Assembly: GCA_012845835.1 (NCBI GenBank)
Contig: JABAKD010000002.1
Location: forward strand, 18,537,629 to 18,601,628
DNA length: 64,000 nt
Direction: 5' to 3'
Source: Undaria pinnatifida
Lineage: Eukaryota; Sar; Phaeophyceae; Laminariales; Alariaceae
The notes below the pieces were generated by a model that saw nothing but the letters and a program-made list of their open reading frames with translations, made no database searches and was not told the DNA's origin. The translations under genes and the position numbers were made by a program. This document shows positions 1 through 11,292 of the stretch, one piece after another (the first letter of the stretch is position 1; each line of letters opens with the position of its first letter).

Positions 1-79
1 TTTCGGTATGGCCTTTCACTATCTCTGATTTTACCTGTGTCCGCACTTCGGTTCTCTTCCAAACAACCCATGCACGGAC

Positions 80-475
80 ATTAAGCCGCTGGCTGGTATT
101 CTACAGTACGCAAATTTTCCCTCTGGGGCGTTGTCTCTTTTCTGGTGTTCCTTTACTCACGCCCGTGCGTCCCACGCGCAGAGATTCAGTCGCTGGCTGG
201 TATCCTGCAGTGCACTCGTTTTTTCTCTGTTCGGATGTTACCTTTTCTGGTGCTCCTTTGCTAACGCCCGTGCATTCCATGCGCAAGGATTTAGCTGTTA
301 GCTGGTATCCTGCAGTGCCCGTGTTTTTTCTCAGTTCGGATGTTATCTTTTCTGGAGTCCCTTTCCTTGTGCCTCGCGTCCCATGCACAGAACTCCAGCT
401 GCTGGCCGGTATCAGCCGCTGGCTGGTATCAGCCGCTGGTTGGTATTTTGCAGTGCACGTATCCTTCTATCTCGG
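80..475. repeat. Tandem repeat, ~105-bp unit, about four copies
   Basis: Four degenerate units begin with a CGCTGGCTGGTAT-like core near 87, 191, 297 and 400, each followed by a CTGCAGTGC-like stretch and a TTTTCTGGTG stretch. The last unit contains extra short duplications of the GCTGGCTGGTATCAGC core. Open frames on both strands here are products of the periodicity, not a gene. Confidence 0.8.
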
Positions 476-1527
476 ATGGTACCCCCTTTTGGCGTTTGTT
501 TTGGTGCCCCTATATTGTGCTGCTTCCGGCGCACCACCGCTTAACCTGTCAATGGTTTCTACATTGTGCTCCTTTCCTTGTATTCTGCGTTCACTTATAC
601 CAGTACTTGCTACTCGGCACTCTTTTGACTGTAAGCCAACGGATTAACTCCTACCAGAGAAGTCTTACCCTCAATCATTAATCATCAATCATCAATTACG
701 AGGCGTGGGTTAGTCTATAGCCTCATTTGCTGTCGTTGTTTTGAATAGCAATATCATCTTCGATCCACTTCTTGATTTCCTGATGTCTCAGTTAGCCATC
801 TCTATATCGTCGTGTGATCTGCATCTACGGCTATTCAGGGTGGGCTAATGTTATGGTTTGTCATCTGTATGCGCTATTTGTGTGAGCAATAGACCAACCG
901 TCCATCCCTGTTGGTCAAAGGTATAATTTCTGTCTTTCAGAAACTGTCGTGTGATTCGGAAACTGTAGTGTGATTCGGAAACTGTCGTGCGATCCAGGAA
1001 ACGGCACGTACTTACACAAGCACGACAGTATAATGAGCCACGAAATTTGTGTAGTATGAATGTATACAACAATGGTAGCACCCGGTCTCGCGGCACGGCT
1101 TGATCTGATTCGCTGTGGTTAGATGGCGGCGCGATCGCATAAAGAGTAGAATAGTTCTTAGCAGCGCACTAGGATTCGATGTGGTTGGCTGTGTTTTGGT
1201 TTGGTCTGTATGCTACTTCAAGTAAGCAACACGTCACACGCGGGGCTTTGCGGTAGTGATTTACGTACAGCAGGATAGCAGCTTGCGCCGCCAATGCCGT
1301 TTGGTATGACGCGTTAGATCCCTTGCCAGTACGAGAGCCGGTTCTTGTAGCTTGGCCGCGACCAAGCTACCACCACCCCCACCCTCCTCTGGTCACTCTC
1401 GTACCCAGACCCAATCAAGCAAGCCTTGCACGATAATAATAAGGGAGCTGCATCTCTCTGGGTTTTACACAGCTGACTACTGCGTAGTCAAGCGAAAGAC
1501 ACACCTCCTGTCCCCCTTCCGCGAATC
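476..1527. other. No gene recognised; short 19-bp tandem repeat inside
   Basis: No exon with convincing splice sites or recognisable protein was seen. At about 939-998 a 19-bp unit (GAAACTGTCGTGTGATTCG) is repeated roughly three times with a few differences. Confidence 0.5.
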
Positions 1528-1794
1528 ATGTCTTCAGAGATCTCCCAAGGCACATCATTACAGGTAGCACTTTTCGCCAAAACACTTGGGGTTGACGGGG
1601 CTCGTCAACAACTGAAAAAAACCCTACCCAATACACGTTATCATGGATGGAATGACGTTGTTGTTGGTTCTTTCAGTATAGTATTCGATGTGTGCCAAGA
1701 CCATAACTTCAGAAATATACGAGTATCAACTCTGAGAAAGGGCCAGGAATTCCTCTTCAATATCTTCAAGAGGAAGCGTAACGCCTCCACATAA
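1528..1794 (+). CDS. Hypothetical 88-residue ORF, unrecognised
   Basis: An ATG-initiated frame of 88 codons, starting MSSEISQG and ending in a lysine/arginine-rich tail (FNIFKRKRNAST). It is not low-complexity and is not inside a repeat family seen elsewhere in the window, which is why it is listed. An internal ACAG|GTAGCA could also be a splice donor. No domain, signal peptide or membrane segment is evident, and it may be a chance frame. Confidence 0.15.
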   Translation: MSSEISQGTSLQVALFAKTLGVDGARQQLKKTLPNTRYHGWNDVVVGSFSIVFDVCQDHNFRNIRVSTLRKGQEFLFNIFKRKRNAST

Positions 1795-2436
1795 CAACTA
1801 GAGGGGGGAAACGGGGATACCAGCATAACAGAGTGGGGAGGATTCTTCACCTGTCATCGCGGGTTAATTTAAGAGTAGTACATACTACGACGTTGTTTCT
1901 CAAATCTTGTTTCCGTGTCAGGTGTACATCATAATAAGTAGATATATTTGATAGGTAATACTAAAAATACTTAAATGTACGCTACCTATCATCGTAGCAT
2001 ACTATTAATACGTATTACGTCTGCGATTATTGATCATACCATACACAAAAATATTTCGGTGACGTAAATGAGACATATGATACCAGAAAAAATAATCCAT
2101 ACCTCCTCCTGCCCTCTTTACCTACCACGTACTGCTTGCTGTTGTACATAGAGCATATTGTAGACCAGTACCAGTACATCATGCTCGGACTAAAACGTAC
2201 GAAGTGTTCTTCCTGGCATTATATCCAGGTATCATATTTGTATGTGTACTGACTAAAGTTCTGTCAATGACCTCTGCCAAACCACGTAGTAATAAAAACT
2301 CAGTTAGAGAAAACTCCCCTACTACGCATTTAACCACGAGTACTGCCAACAACCCTGACCAAGCCATCCACCCGCAAACCATCCACCATACACATGATAA
2401 AGCCGTGGTATAGTGGAACCTACAGTAACAAAATTC

Positions 2437-2610
2437 CCCACCTAAAGTATAAATACCAATACTTACCATTATAGTGGACAAAAGATAGGACACCTCCCAA
2501 AAAAAACTCACTCATATAGTATATTACGAGTACCAACAACGCAGCTTGCAAAGATGAGTATTGACCTAAAATTCGTCAAACTCACGGCTGACGTCCTTGA
2601 AAATTAGTTA
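2437..2610 (+). repeat. Copy 1 of a ~170-bp repeat carrying a conserved short peptide start
   Basis: The segment from the ATTCCCCACCTAAAG region through GACGTCCTTG is duplicated at 2645-2742 plus 3554-3720 (split by a transposon), and its core recurs at 18505-18620. It contains a 17-codon frame at 2554-2607 (MSIDLKFVKLTADVLEN). The three frames in the window agree around [15 protein letters not shown], so the repeat probably derives from the 5' end of a real gene. Confidence 0.6.
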
Positions 2611-2644
2611 TAAAATTATACAATAGATATAATGTTCTGGATCT

Positions 2645-3720
2645 AGCTCAGAATTCGCCACCTAGAACAAAGAACAACAATACCAACCATTATATATAGT
2701 CTAATCTAATAGTGGAGAAAAAAAAAACTTATATAAATATTTCAGGGTAGTCCTCGGTACCGTTTTTTTTTACGGTACCAGATCGGACGGTATTGCGAAA
2801 TGACGGTACTTTTCAAACGGTTGACGGTATTTCGATTTCTCACGGTACCACTTTTGGCGGTACACGGTATCGCCGAATTTGACGGTACTTTTTCGGCGGT
2901 ATCGAAAAGTGACGGTATTTTCTAGACGGTAGACGTTTTTTCGATATTTGACGGTACTTTTTTGGCGGTACTGCAAAACGACGGTACCGGTCCCGGTACT
3001 GCCAAATTTGACGGTACTTTTTTGAGGGTACTGAAATATGACGGTTCCGCCACTGAGAAATACAGAATTACGAATGACGAAATAATACTTGACAGTACCT
3101 GCCGGGCGGCGATCAAGCATGCCGGCACCACCCCGCTGATGTTCCTGCATACCTATATAGAACGGACGAATAGAGGCTAGACTAATCGTCGAACCGTCAA
3201 GCTGACAAACTCACCAGCCTCACGCGAAACAACATTTAGACATTTAGCACCAAAATAAGACAATAAAACAATACTACTACTGTCAACAATAAAACAATAA
3301 AACCTAAAACATGAAAACATTCAATGAAAACCATCACCCTACAATCTTTGACGGTTCTGAATATGACGGTTTTTCTAAACGGGAAACGGTACTTCGCTTA
3401 TTTGACGGTACTTTTATGGCGGTGCTGCAAAATGACGGTAGTACACGGTTTGCCCAAATATGACGGTATTCCGCCGAGTACCGGGACCGACGTACAGCAC
3501 GGGAAAATTACTTCGGGAAAATTACCTCGGGAATTTTCCCGAGGACTACCCTGAAACATTTGAAACAAAATAATAGGACTCCTCCCATTAAGAACAAACT
3601 CACACGCATAGTATATTACGAGTACCAACAACGCAGTTTGCAAAGATGAACATTGACCCTAAATTCGTCGAACTGACAGCTGACGCCCTCAAAATATCTT
3701 TATACGATAAAGAGACGTGA
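2645..3720 (+). repeat. Copy 2 of the [10 protein letters not shown] repeat, split by a hAT-like insertion
   Basis: The left half (to 2742) matches the start of copy 1 and the right half (from 3554) matches its end; the interval between is the transposon at 2743-3553. The right half encodes a 24-codon frame at 3646-3720 ([19 protein letters not shown]...), the longest version of this peptide in the window. Without the inserted element copies 1 and 2 form a direct tandem duplication. Confidence 0.6.
2743..3553. mobile_element. Non-autonomous hAT-like DNA transposon, ~811 bp
   Basis: The two ends are inverted copies of CAGGGTAGTCCTCGG (left 2743-2757, right ending 3553). They are flanked by an 8-bp near-identical duplication, AAATATTT on the left and AAACATTT on the right, which is the hAT target-site signature. 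The interior carries many copies of TGACGGTA and its complement on both sides (about 2760-3060 and 3345-3500), as expected of hAT subterminal transposase-binding repeats. No transposase is encoded. Family assignment rests on the CAGGG terminus and the 8-bp TSD. Confidence 0.75.
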
Positions 3721-4085
3721 AAACATCAGCCGTCGACTAACAATAACAGCTGAAGTTTATTGCAGCCGTTCATTTGTTGAAGTTCGTTCGGTGTTGTTCC
3801 GTGCCGTTCAAAAGTGTTGCATCGATGAACGAACAAGAGCGTAGCAGCAAGGGGCGCATCTTCTCCGAGGACTATACGTCCAGGAGCGGTCTCGAGTCCG
3901 GGGAGAAAGTTAAAATAACGTTGGGACCGCAACTCATGAGTCATTGATGCGCACTGTCAGCTACAATATATGCGTGCACCACTTTTCGTTTTGTTTGTGT
4001 TTTCCCCAGGGGTATTCCTCAGCTCCTCCAGAGTGACTGAAAGCTGTCCTGGGACCACGGACTTGATTATGCGAGTAAATTCGAG

Positions 4086-4123
<38 letters not shown>

Positions 4124-4930
4124 CCCTTCACGGAGAACAACGAATTGAAAGCGCTACGCTTTACTACTAAATCAAGCAGGAAGTTTGGCCGCCACCATCA
4201 GTGAAGAATCGGGAGGAGGGAGAACATGCTTGTTGAACGACATCGATAGGTATCAAGACGACAGGGAGGCATGGGTGGGGGTATGGGGAGTAGGATATAA
4301 ACTGTGGAGCACAGCAATACTTTTAATGATTACGTCACAAAAAATTGTTGCAAGCTTGGAGTCCACCCTTTACTGCATACTCATTCTATGGCAAAGGAAG
4401 GCGAAGAATGCGATAAAGTCGCGCTTTTTTTTTCTGTGTGGTGTGGGCGCGACGTGTAGGTAGTAGGTCCTACAGCAGTAGGTGCGTTCTGTATCGGATC
4501 TCTTTCTTCGTTGTTTGTCACCGTCCGTTACTTGCTGTTTGTTGACGTTGTTGTCGTCGCTCTCGTCGTATGTTTATTTGCAGCCACCTGCTACATCGCG
4601 AATAGCGCTAAACAGCAAAGCCCTATTACTATTAATAGTCTGTGCCTGCTAGTACACCGGCAGATACCAACACCACCGTGATTAACATCATCAATGCATG
4701 AAAACGAAGGAAGCCAATGGAAACCAAAGAAGGAAGCAAGGAAGGGCGCAAGGAATAAGTCTACACGCCTATGTATTGTATGTTCTTCCAGTATGTGATA
4801 CATACGTAGCCATTCTGGTAGAGTAGTTCGTTGCCTATGTCGACCTACAAAAGGTAGTATTAATAGTAGTACCGCACCTCTTGTTGCCTTCTCTCCAAGG
4901 TCCTCACCCTTGTTTCGCGCACGGCTGGCT
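3721..4930. other. No gene recognised; (AAC)n microsatellite
   Basis: Apart from an (AAC)n run at about 4086-4123, nothing could be supported. The open frames are short and do not resemble known proteins. Confidence 0.4.
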
Positions 4931-4974
4931 GGTCCTCGACTCCGAAGCCGCATCCGGTATCCACCACCGCGCCA

Positions 4975-5040
4975 TCGGGGGGGGGTGGGGAAGGGGGGGG
5001 GGGAGGGGAGGGGGAGTGGGGGAGGGGGGGGGGGGGGTAG

Positions 5041-5071
<31 letters not shown>

Positions 5072-5216
5072 GGGGAGGGGAAGGGGGGGGGGAGGGGGGG
5101 GGAAGGGGGAGGGGAGGGGGGGGAGGGGAGGGGGGGGAGGGGGGGGGGGGGAGGGGGGGTGAGGGGGGGGGGGTGAGGGGAGGGGGGGGGGAAGGAAGGG
5201 GGGGGGGGGGTGTCAT
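4975..5216. repeat. ~240-bp G-homopolymer-rich tract on + strand
   Basis: Almost uninterrupted runs of G separated by single A or T residues, continuing to about 5216. Long poly-proline and poly-glycine frames across it are artefacts. It directly follows a 45-bp segment (4930-4975) whose relative at 5910-5968 is also followed by a homopolymer, there of C. Strong G-quadruplex potential. Confidence 0.85.
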
Positions 5217-5489
5217 TCCCTCCCCCGTGATATTCTGTCCATAGAGAAGTGGGGGGGGTACAAGACAGAACTACAGGAAAGGATATACAAGCAAGGGGAA
5301 GGCTAGCGCTACGAAAGAAGGTGAACGAGCAAGAGTGTCTATTAATAGAGATGCACGGGGGGTTACAATGAGATATGGGAATGAAGGCGTATTCGCACGG
5401 CCCAAGGGACTACGCGGTAACGCTGAAACCTCGTTTTTCCTGTAGGAGATTTGGCACTGCCAAAAATAATAAAGACGTATCTGCCACAC

Positions 5490-5907
5490 TACCAGTAGGC
5501 GGGTGGAGAAGGAAGAAGGTGCACAGAAGTGCTCCTGTGGCAACGCAGACGAGAGCAGAACGCACATAGTTGGAGAAGGTAGTGCGCAGGAGGAACGGAA
5601 AGTGTTTAAGGACGATATTTGGAAAATAGACGGATGTGACAAGGTGAAGTTTGATACATTTAAAGTAGCGAGAAAAACGATCAACCTAGGAGATACATGG
5701 TGGCCGCACACGGCCAAACAGGAATTAGGTAAGATAAACAAAACATTTTTTTTTCATGTAATATGTGGAAGAAACGTACTGAGCGCCTAAATGTTGGAGG
5801 TGTCTCTGTTTGGAGTAGGAACGGTGATCCGCCTCGAAACGGATGCGTGGTCAATAGTCAAGATACTAAGGTAAGCAAAAAAAATGGGTACGCTTCCCCC
5901 CCCCGCC
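5490..5907 (+). mobile_element. LINE2 3' fragment (zinc-binding C-terminus) with poly-C end
   Basis: The + strand translation contains CSCGNADESRTHIVGE, then WWPHTAKQELGKI, then (in another frame) a GVSV-RSRNG-like block. This matches the order seen at 7150-7614 and 47100-47475. The CxCG...H pattern resembles the zinc-binding region that follows reverse transcriptase in many non-LTR elements. The fragment is 5'-truncated, has frame changes between blocks, and ends in a run of C at 5898-5907. Family identity is from memory of LINE C-termini, not a search. Confidence 0.65.
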
Positions 5908-5983
5908 CCGTGATCTTCGACCCTCGACGCCGAAGTCAAATCCCGTATCCATCCTCGCGCCATAGGACCCCCCCCCCCCCCTC
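5908..5983. repeat. Short segment between two C-runs, related to 4930-4975
   Basis: The stretch TTCGACCCTCGACGCCGAAG through CGCGCCATAGGA resembles 4930-4975 (CCTCGACTCCGAAGC through CGCGCCATC). Its reverse complement includes TGGCGCGAGGATGG, a possible tRNA A-box-like string, so it may be a SINE remnant; that reading is weak. Confidence 0.4.
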
Positions 5984-6547
5984 TGCTCCTTCTAAATCCT
6001 CTTGGCGACATCCCGTTGTTGGAGTTGGTGGCGGCGGGACAGCCTCCCCAAGATTGCTACCTGGGTGATCACATAGCCAGACGATCTACAACAGTCGTTC
6101 CTTCACCACACGCACTCCTTTTCTTGTCATGGATATGGATCATCCGCCCCCTCAATTAGGAACCTCTATTAGATGGCCTACGTCAGAGACATGTCCATGG
6201 CAATCCAACAGATACAGCAGAAGCTTATAAGGTATGCACGCATTATTTTGTTGGCTATAACGCGTTCTAACGAGTATACAACACATGAAGCTGCCCATTT
6301 ATACCACAGTGCCCGCCGGCCCGCCCGCCCCCTGATCAGCATCAATTTGAAGAAGGCAGAGCAAACGCACGGCATTCCAAGCACGGTGCCACCGCAATCG
6401 ATCGGGCGATGTGGATAGCCATGATATCACATGCTACACAAGCCACGTTTGTATTTAGGAGGTATAGAGTGAGTCAGTCATTCTTTCATGCCATCATCAG
6501 CACGGAAAATGACGCTCAAGAGGGCTACGGTTTCGGCCCCTCGTATT

Positions 6548-6645
6548 TACTACGACTACTGCTACTACTACTACTACTACTATTACTACTACTACTACTA
6601 CTGCTACTACTGCTACTACTACCACTACTACTACTACCACTACTT
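6548..6645. repeat. (CTA)n microsatellite
   Basis: About 30 near-perfect CTA/TAC triplets. The leucine-rich and tyrosine-rich frames crossing it are artefacts. Confidence 0.9.
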
Positions 6646-6844
6646 ATACACCATACACACAGGGCGGACAACTTGCCTTATTGCCCCCCCCCGCGACTAC
6701 ACTTCGATAATTAAAATAGGGCCCCGTGCGTGCCCGAGACGTCCGTTGCGGTGGTTTTTTTCGGACGGCGCTCTTTTCCCTCCCACAATGATGGCGAAGT
6801 TGTGTTGTTGTAGTGGTACAGAATAAAGTACACAGGGCAGAGGG

Positions 6845-6972
6845 AATGCCAGGTCGAGTATTTGGTATAGGGTACATTGTACTACGGAGTATAGGGTATA
6901 TGGTATAGAGTACAAGGTATGGCGTTATAGGGCATAGGGTATAGGGTACAGGGTACAGGGTACAGGGTACCG
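6845..6972. repeat. Degenerate GGGTAYA repeats
   Basis: Repeated strings such as TATAGGGTACAGGGTACAGG with variable spacing, ending in three perfect ACAGGGT units. They resemble but do not match TTAGGG telomere repeats. Confidence 0.7.
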
Positions 6973-7149
6973 GCACAGTCCGACATGTCAGTCGCGGTCT
7001 CCGTATGGTCGGTCCGGTAACCTGGGGAATCTACCATCTAAGACTTCTTCTGCACTCTGCACATAGTGTATGCCAGTATGAGGTAATATGCAAACGCATC
7101 AGGTATTATTATTGAAAAACTTATTTGTTATTGAATCGATGCAACATTG

Positions 7150-7614
7150 ACCCCCCCCCCCCTCAAGGCAACCTACCCGAAAGAAGAAAGAGATATATCA
7201 GTAGTCGGGAGGAAGACGACGTGGCTACCAATATGTGCCAGTGTGGCACAGCGATAGAGAGTAGGACTCACATCGTGGGAGAACGCGAAATATACAAGGA
7301 GGAACGGGATGCGTTAGAGGAAGATATGATAAAATTAGACGTATGTAACATGGAAGAGTCTGGTAGACTAGTGAGTAGCGAGAAAACGACCGTTATCCTA
7401 GAAGGTAGATAGCGGCCGCAGATGGCGGAACAGGACGGGGATAGGATAAGCAAACAATTTCTAGATGGGGTATACGGAAGAGCGTAATGAGCACCCAAAT
7501 GTCGGAGGTGTCTCTATTAGGAGTAGGAACGATGCTCCGTCTCGACAGGGATGCGTGGTCAATGGTCAAACGACTAAGGCAAGCAACAAATGAGTACCCC
7601 CCCCCTCCCCCCCT
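7150..7614 (+). mobile_element. LINE2 3' fragment with poly-C tail
   Basis: The frame from about 7158 reads CQCGTAIESRTHIVGE followed by YKEERDALEEDM, a CxCG...H zinc-binding block with an acidic helix. Further on there is a block equivalent to NVGGVSVRSRNGAPSR in a different frame. The 3' end is GGCAAGCAACAAATGAGTAC followed by a C-rich run (about 7596-7614). The left end also abuts a C-run (7149-7161). It is a 5'-truncated, decayed copy. Confidence 0.7.
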
Positions 7615-8479
7615 CTAGATGCTGATGAGTGATTATACGACGCTGACCGCCTCCCCATTTAGATGATGAGTTATTAATGAAGTTAACACGAATTGCGCCA
7701 GAAGCATTGGCGATATACACTCGGAAGCGATCACAGAAAGAAGCAGAGCTGATTCGTATCAAACCCGGCAGCAGCCTTTAGTAGTAGCCTTTTGTGGTAT
7801 TAATAGCAGCGAGTACGAAAATAATCCCTACCGCCTTACCTGATCTAAGCTTTGCTGGTAGACGGAAGACCCTTCAGTTCGTTAAGGTCAAGGTATAAGG
7901 CTGCTTGGCCGAGAAGTGTCATTGGGGGGGGAGGAGAGGGAGGCGGCGGAGGGGGAAGGGCAAGGTAGCGCGGGGGGGGAAGGGGGCGGAGGGAGGACGG
8001 GGGGGGAGGGGGCGGTTGGGGGGAAGGGATTATATGGAAAGTTGCGTCAATAAAGGACGGGTCAGGAATTAATGGGGGGTGTTTGTGGTATGCAGTTGTT
8101 CAATACTGGTCTGCGAATATTCGGGGGGTTCGTATTATGTGTCGAGGCATTATTTGGTATATGCCTCGACGTGTGAGGCTTTTTCCTTGAGAGGCAGTCG
8201 TGATGGTAACAAAGATACGGCCCGGGCTTTGATGACAGGATACTGCCCGTATATGAGAGGGTGTAGCGTGACGACAGGTACGGCTCAAACCCCTGTGTGG
8301 TTTATGTGTGGAGCCTTTGACGACAGGTACTGAGCTTCGGTGTGGGTGTGTGCTCGAGAGTCCGCGATAGTGCGGCTCCGTGTATTATATATTGTGCTCT
8401 TCCCGCCTACTTCATAGGGGCACGCTGCGTGGTTACACAGAACACGCCATACAGTAAGCGTAATTCAAACAGAGGGGCG
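7615..8479. other. No gene recognised; G-rich tract 7923-8040
   Basis: A G-rich, A-interrupted stretch (7923-8040) sits between unremarkable sequence. No exon could be supported. Confidence 0.4.
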
Positions 8480-8625
8480 GGCGGCGGGGCGGTGTAACTA
8501 GGCATGGCCGCAGTTCCTGGGGCTATGGACCTTTCCCTGCATTCCTACAGTGCCGGGACGGAGCAAATCGGGTTTTCACCGACCAGGCAGGTATTGCTTA
8601 CACCAGGCGCGAATTGGGAAGTTAC
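8480..8625 (-). mobile_element. Degenerate copy of the ~165-bp GAGTAC-tailed repeat
   Basis: The segment CATGGCCGCAGTTCC through GGTTTTCACCGACCAGGCAG matches the copy at 24860-25005 in the same orientation, and the copies at 46925 and 62230 in the opposite one. The tail end (left) is G-rich but eroded. Confidence 0.5.
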
Positions 8626-9139
8626 GAAGTCCGCATGTTGAGTCTCGGGCGCTTTTTGCTTTCAGACGGCAGTTCATTCCCACATTTTTCCTTGTAAATG
8701 CCCCCCCCCCCGTCCCCTCCGCTGCCATGAAGCCTCTTCTTGACAATCAACGTTGTTACCTTAACGGGAGGGCTCACCAGCTAAGCCTCTCCACCTCTCC
8801 ACTAAGTTTTTGAGAAAAGAGGGGGGAGGGGGGCGTATCGGGATCAGCATTGCCCCCACGCTGCTCGTCGTTTTAATCGGATTTTGCCACCTCGCGCTCT
8901 TGCACTTTCAGCAACCACGAGCGGAAATAAGACCCCGAAAAGTGTGCGTTTTGTTGTGTAATAGTGAAACCGCAACCAGCCGGGACCCAGCGCTAACCGC
9001 CTGCATCATCGATCAACTATTAAAAAAGATGCCAGGTATACAGCGTAACAGCAGGCAGTCGGTCCGATTGACTACTGTTATAACAAGCGGCCAACCCCTC
9101 GCTGGTCACCTACTACTGCGTACAGTCAGTCGTGGTACC

Positions 9140-9320
9140 GCGCTATAGTGCGATCCCGTTAGTGCGAGCTCCCAGTTTAGTGCGGTGAAAATCGCTTGCA
9201 CGACCTCGTCCATTAGACTATCTATGGAGTAGTATCGCATCAGCTCGGGATAGTGCGGGGTTCTGGGTAAGTGCGAATGTTATCGCCTGGCAAGGCACCG
9301 CACTGTATAGTACGGGATCA
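9140..9320. mobile_element. Degenerate TAGTGCCGG-type MITE
   Basis: Several TAGTGCG strings, an internal GTGAAAATCGCTTGCACGAC block and an inner GGAGTAGTATCGCAT block line up in order with the clearer copies at 40238-40415 and 41018-41216. The termini are poorly conserved. Confidence 0.4.
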
Positions 9321-10387
9321 CGACTGCTGCCTGTATGCATACACGTATTAACGGGACACGACGGCGTCGTCGGTGAGTGAGTTGTGTGATGTGCGACTTA
9401 CAAACCAGGCGTTTTCGATTCAAATTTACTCTGTTGTACGTAGCAAGATGGAGAAGAAAAGAATGCTGCTTGCTGGTTGGTGCTTTTGAAGCCTGAATCA
9501 ATCAAAGCCGTCAAAGTCCAAACGGGCGGGGGTATACATCATGCATCGTTCGAACTTCGAACTCATGCGTGCATACGGGGTGTTTCGTGCTCTGGGTATG
9601 ATGACACACCAGGTACACATGATGACAGAAGTCACGACCGGGGGAGGGGGACCACTCTTCGCTCTTTCTTTTGAGTCAAGCATTATAGACGCCAAGATGG
9701 TGGCTTCCGCCAGGTTTCCTTGGAAAAAACAACGTAAAATGATTCATTTTGTGTAAACAGATTTGGAAACCCAAAAATGAATCTGGTTGCATGCCTGACG
9801 TGTCTGGTTTCGTTGCATCGATTCACCGATTTGAAGGGGAGGGGTGTCCAGTCTGTTTTATTCTTTGAATTTGCGATGCGTTCAGCGATGAGTGGCGAAC
9901 AGTAGTGGCGGACCTCGTATGGTGTAAGATTGGCAGTGAGAATCGAGCTGTCTAGTCTCATCTAATCCCTGAGCAAGAACAGAAAGTTGAATCTGATGTG
10001 TGCTTTTTGACGGCTCGCTTCAAATTTCCATACCGGTATTCTTGTAGGGCGCAGTGCGACGGATCATGATCAATCATACCTGCCTGGGAGATGGTACACC
10101 CCAGGCACTATCCGTCTTTCGTCTTCGCCAAACTGCAGCAAAAAAAAGTACGAATAGCAGGAAGCAGAATCCTCGCACGGGTATGTGTACGAATATACGT
10201 GGCGTGGTCTACAGCGATGCAGCGAGACTCGTATCATACCTGGTGGTGGTGGGTTGGGTGCGTGTGATTGTTTGGTGGCGGATTGAAACTAACTTAATCT
10301 CGGAGCTGCAAGAAGATCACATACCCCCCCATCACCTAAAAAAATAACATGATAATCAACCGCGTACGTACCAGGTAGGTCGTGAAC
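9321..10387. other. No gene recognised
   Basis: Short open frames only, with no protein resemblance or repeat family seen elsewhere in the window. Confidence 0.4.
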
Positions 10388-10620
10388 AAACAATTCGATG
10401 CGAGTCGACGAGAGAGAAGAAAGGTCTGAAGCCTGCTCACGATAAAAATGAAGGCACGTACCGCCGTACATAGTGAGTGGGGAGGGGGAAGAAAAGCCTG
10501 CCGCTTATACAAGTAGTGGCCCTGGATCTGAGTTACGTCTGTCTACGTACGGAGGAGGGAGAAAGAGAAGGAAAAAAAAAATGCGAAGATACTGCTGTAA
10601 TTACAGGATGAGCAAAAAAC
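10388..10620 (+). mobile_element. SINE2 body fragment (head missing)
   Basis: Begins with the CAATTCGATGCGAGTCGACG block and continues through ATAAAAATGAAGGCACGTAC and a GGAGGGAG stretch, in the order found in the tRNA-headed copies at 24165-24512 and 43890-44236. The tRNA-like head is absent. Confidence 0.6.
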
Positions 10621-10849
10621 AAAAACCATCATTATTAGACGAGACTAGTCTAGACTAACTCTCGTACATTTCGAACATTATTCTGGTATGAAATATTAGA
10701 CTATACCTGGTAGTATTTTCAAAATACGTACAGCAGTTCCTGGTACGTCGCGTAGCGGCTGCCAGGTATTATTACTAGTAATAATAAGACGTAGCACACC
10801 AACAGCACCAACACCAGCAACGGCAGTGGTGCGTAGTTAGTAGAAGTTG

Positions 10850-11127
10850 AAATGAACTACTTGGAACCGGATTGGTCCATTTACAAGATTTCCATCCAAT
10901 CGGCCACGCACGACAGACCCAAGACAACGTCGAATAAAATGAGTGTTTCAGATGAAAAACTATTTGACGTCGACCACCACATACCATCCCACATCCCATC
11001 CCATCACCCTCGAGTCACTTGCATAAAGCCGGCTAGCGCGCCTTGCCTGTGCTGCTTCGGAGCAACGCAGCCTAGTTAAAGGTGCCCAGCAATCTTGGAG
11101 ATATCTTGGAGCAAGTATCTCGCAATT
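10850..11127 (+). promoter_or_regulatory. Upstream region of the bZIP-PAS gene with CCAAT motifs
   Basis: Two CCAAT pentamers occur close together, ATTGG near 10870 (reverse) and CCAAT near 10897. An in-frame TAA at 11077-11079 closes the reading frame upstream of the chosen ATG. No clear TATA box is seen. Function as a promoter is inference from position. Confidence 0.35.
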
Positions 11128-11292
11128 ATGAGCAGCTTTTCCGCCAGCCGCAGGAGCTCACAGCAGGACAACAAGCGAAAAATCACGAGCATTGACCGCA
11201 GGAACGAGCTCGAGCGCGCTCGCGAGGCGAACCGCATTCACTGCAAGGAGACCCGGGATCGCAAGAGAGAGAGGGAGCGCCTGCTGCGCGAG
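11128..11292 (+). CDS. bZIP-PAS exon 1: N-terminus and basic region
   Basis: Fifty-five codons starting at the first ATG after an in-frame TAA at 11077. Residues 1-24 are serine/lysine-rich; residues 25-55 are the basic region. A cysteine occupies the position where most bZIPs have alanine in NxxAA. The donor is GAG|GTACGG. An internal AATTATGAGCAG|C could act as an acceptor if an upstream exon exists, which would change the N-terminus. Confidence 0.7.

Noticed and set aside
4860-5216. Proline- and glycine-rich frames
   Set aside because: They are translations of the G homopolymer tract.
6845-6972. Interstitial telomere
   Set aside because: The unit is GGGTACA/GGGTATA, not a known telomere repeat, and has variable spacing.
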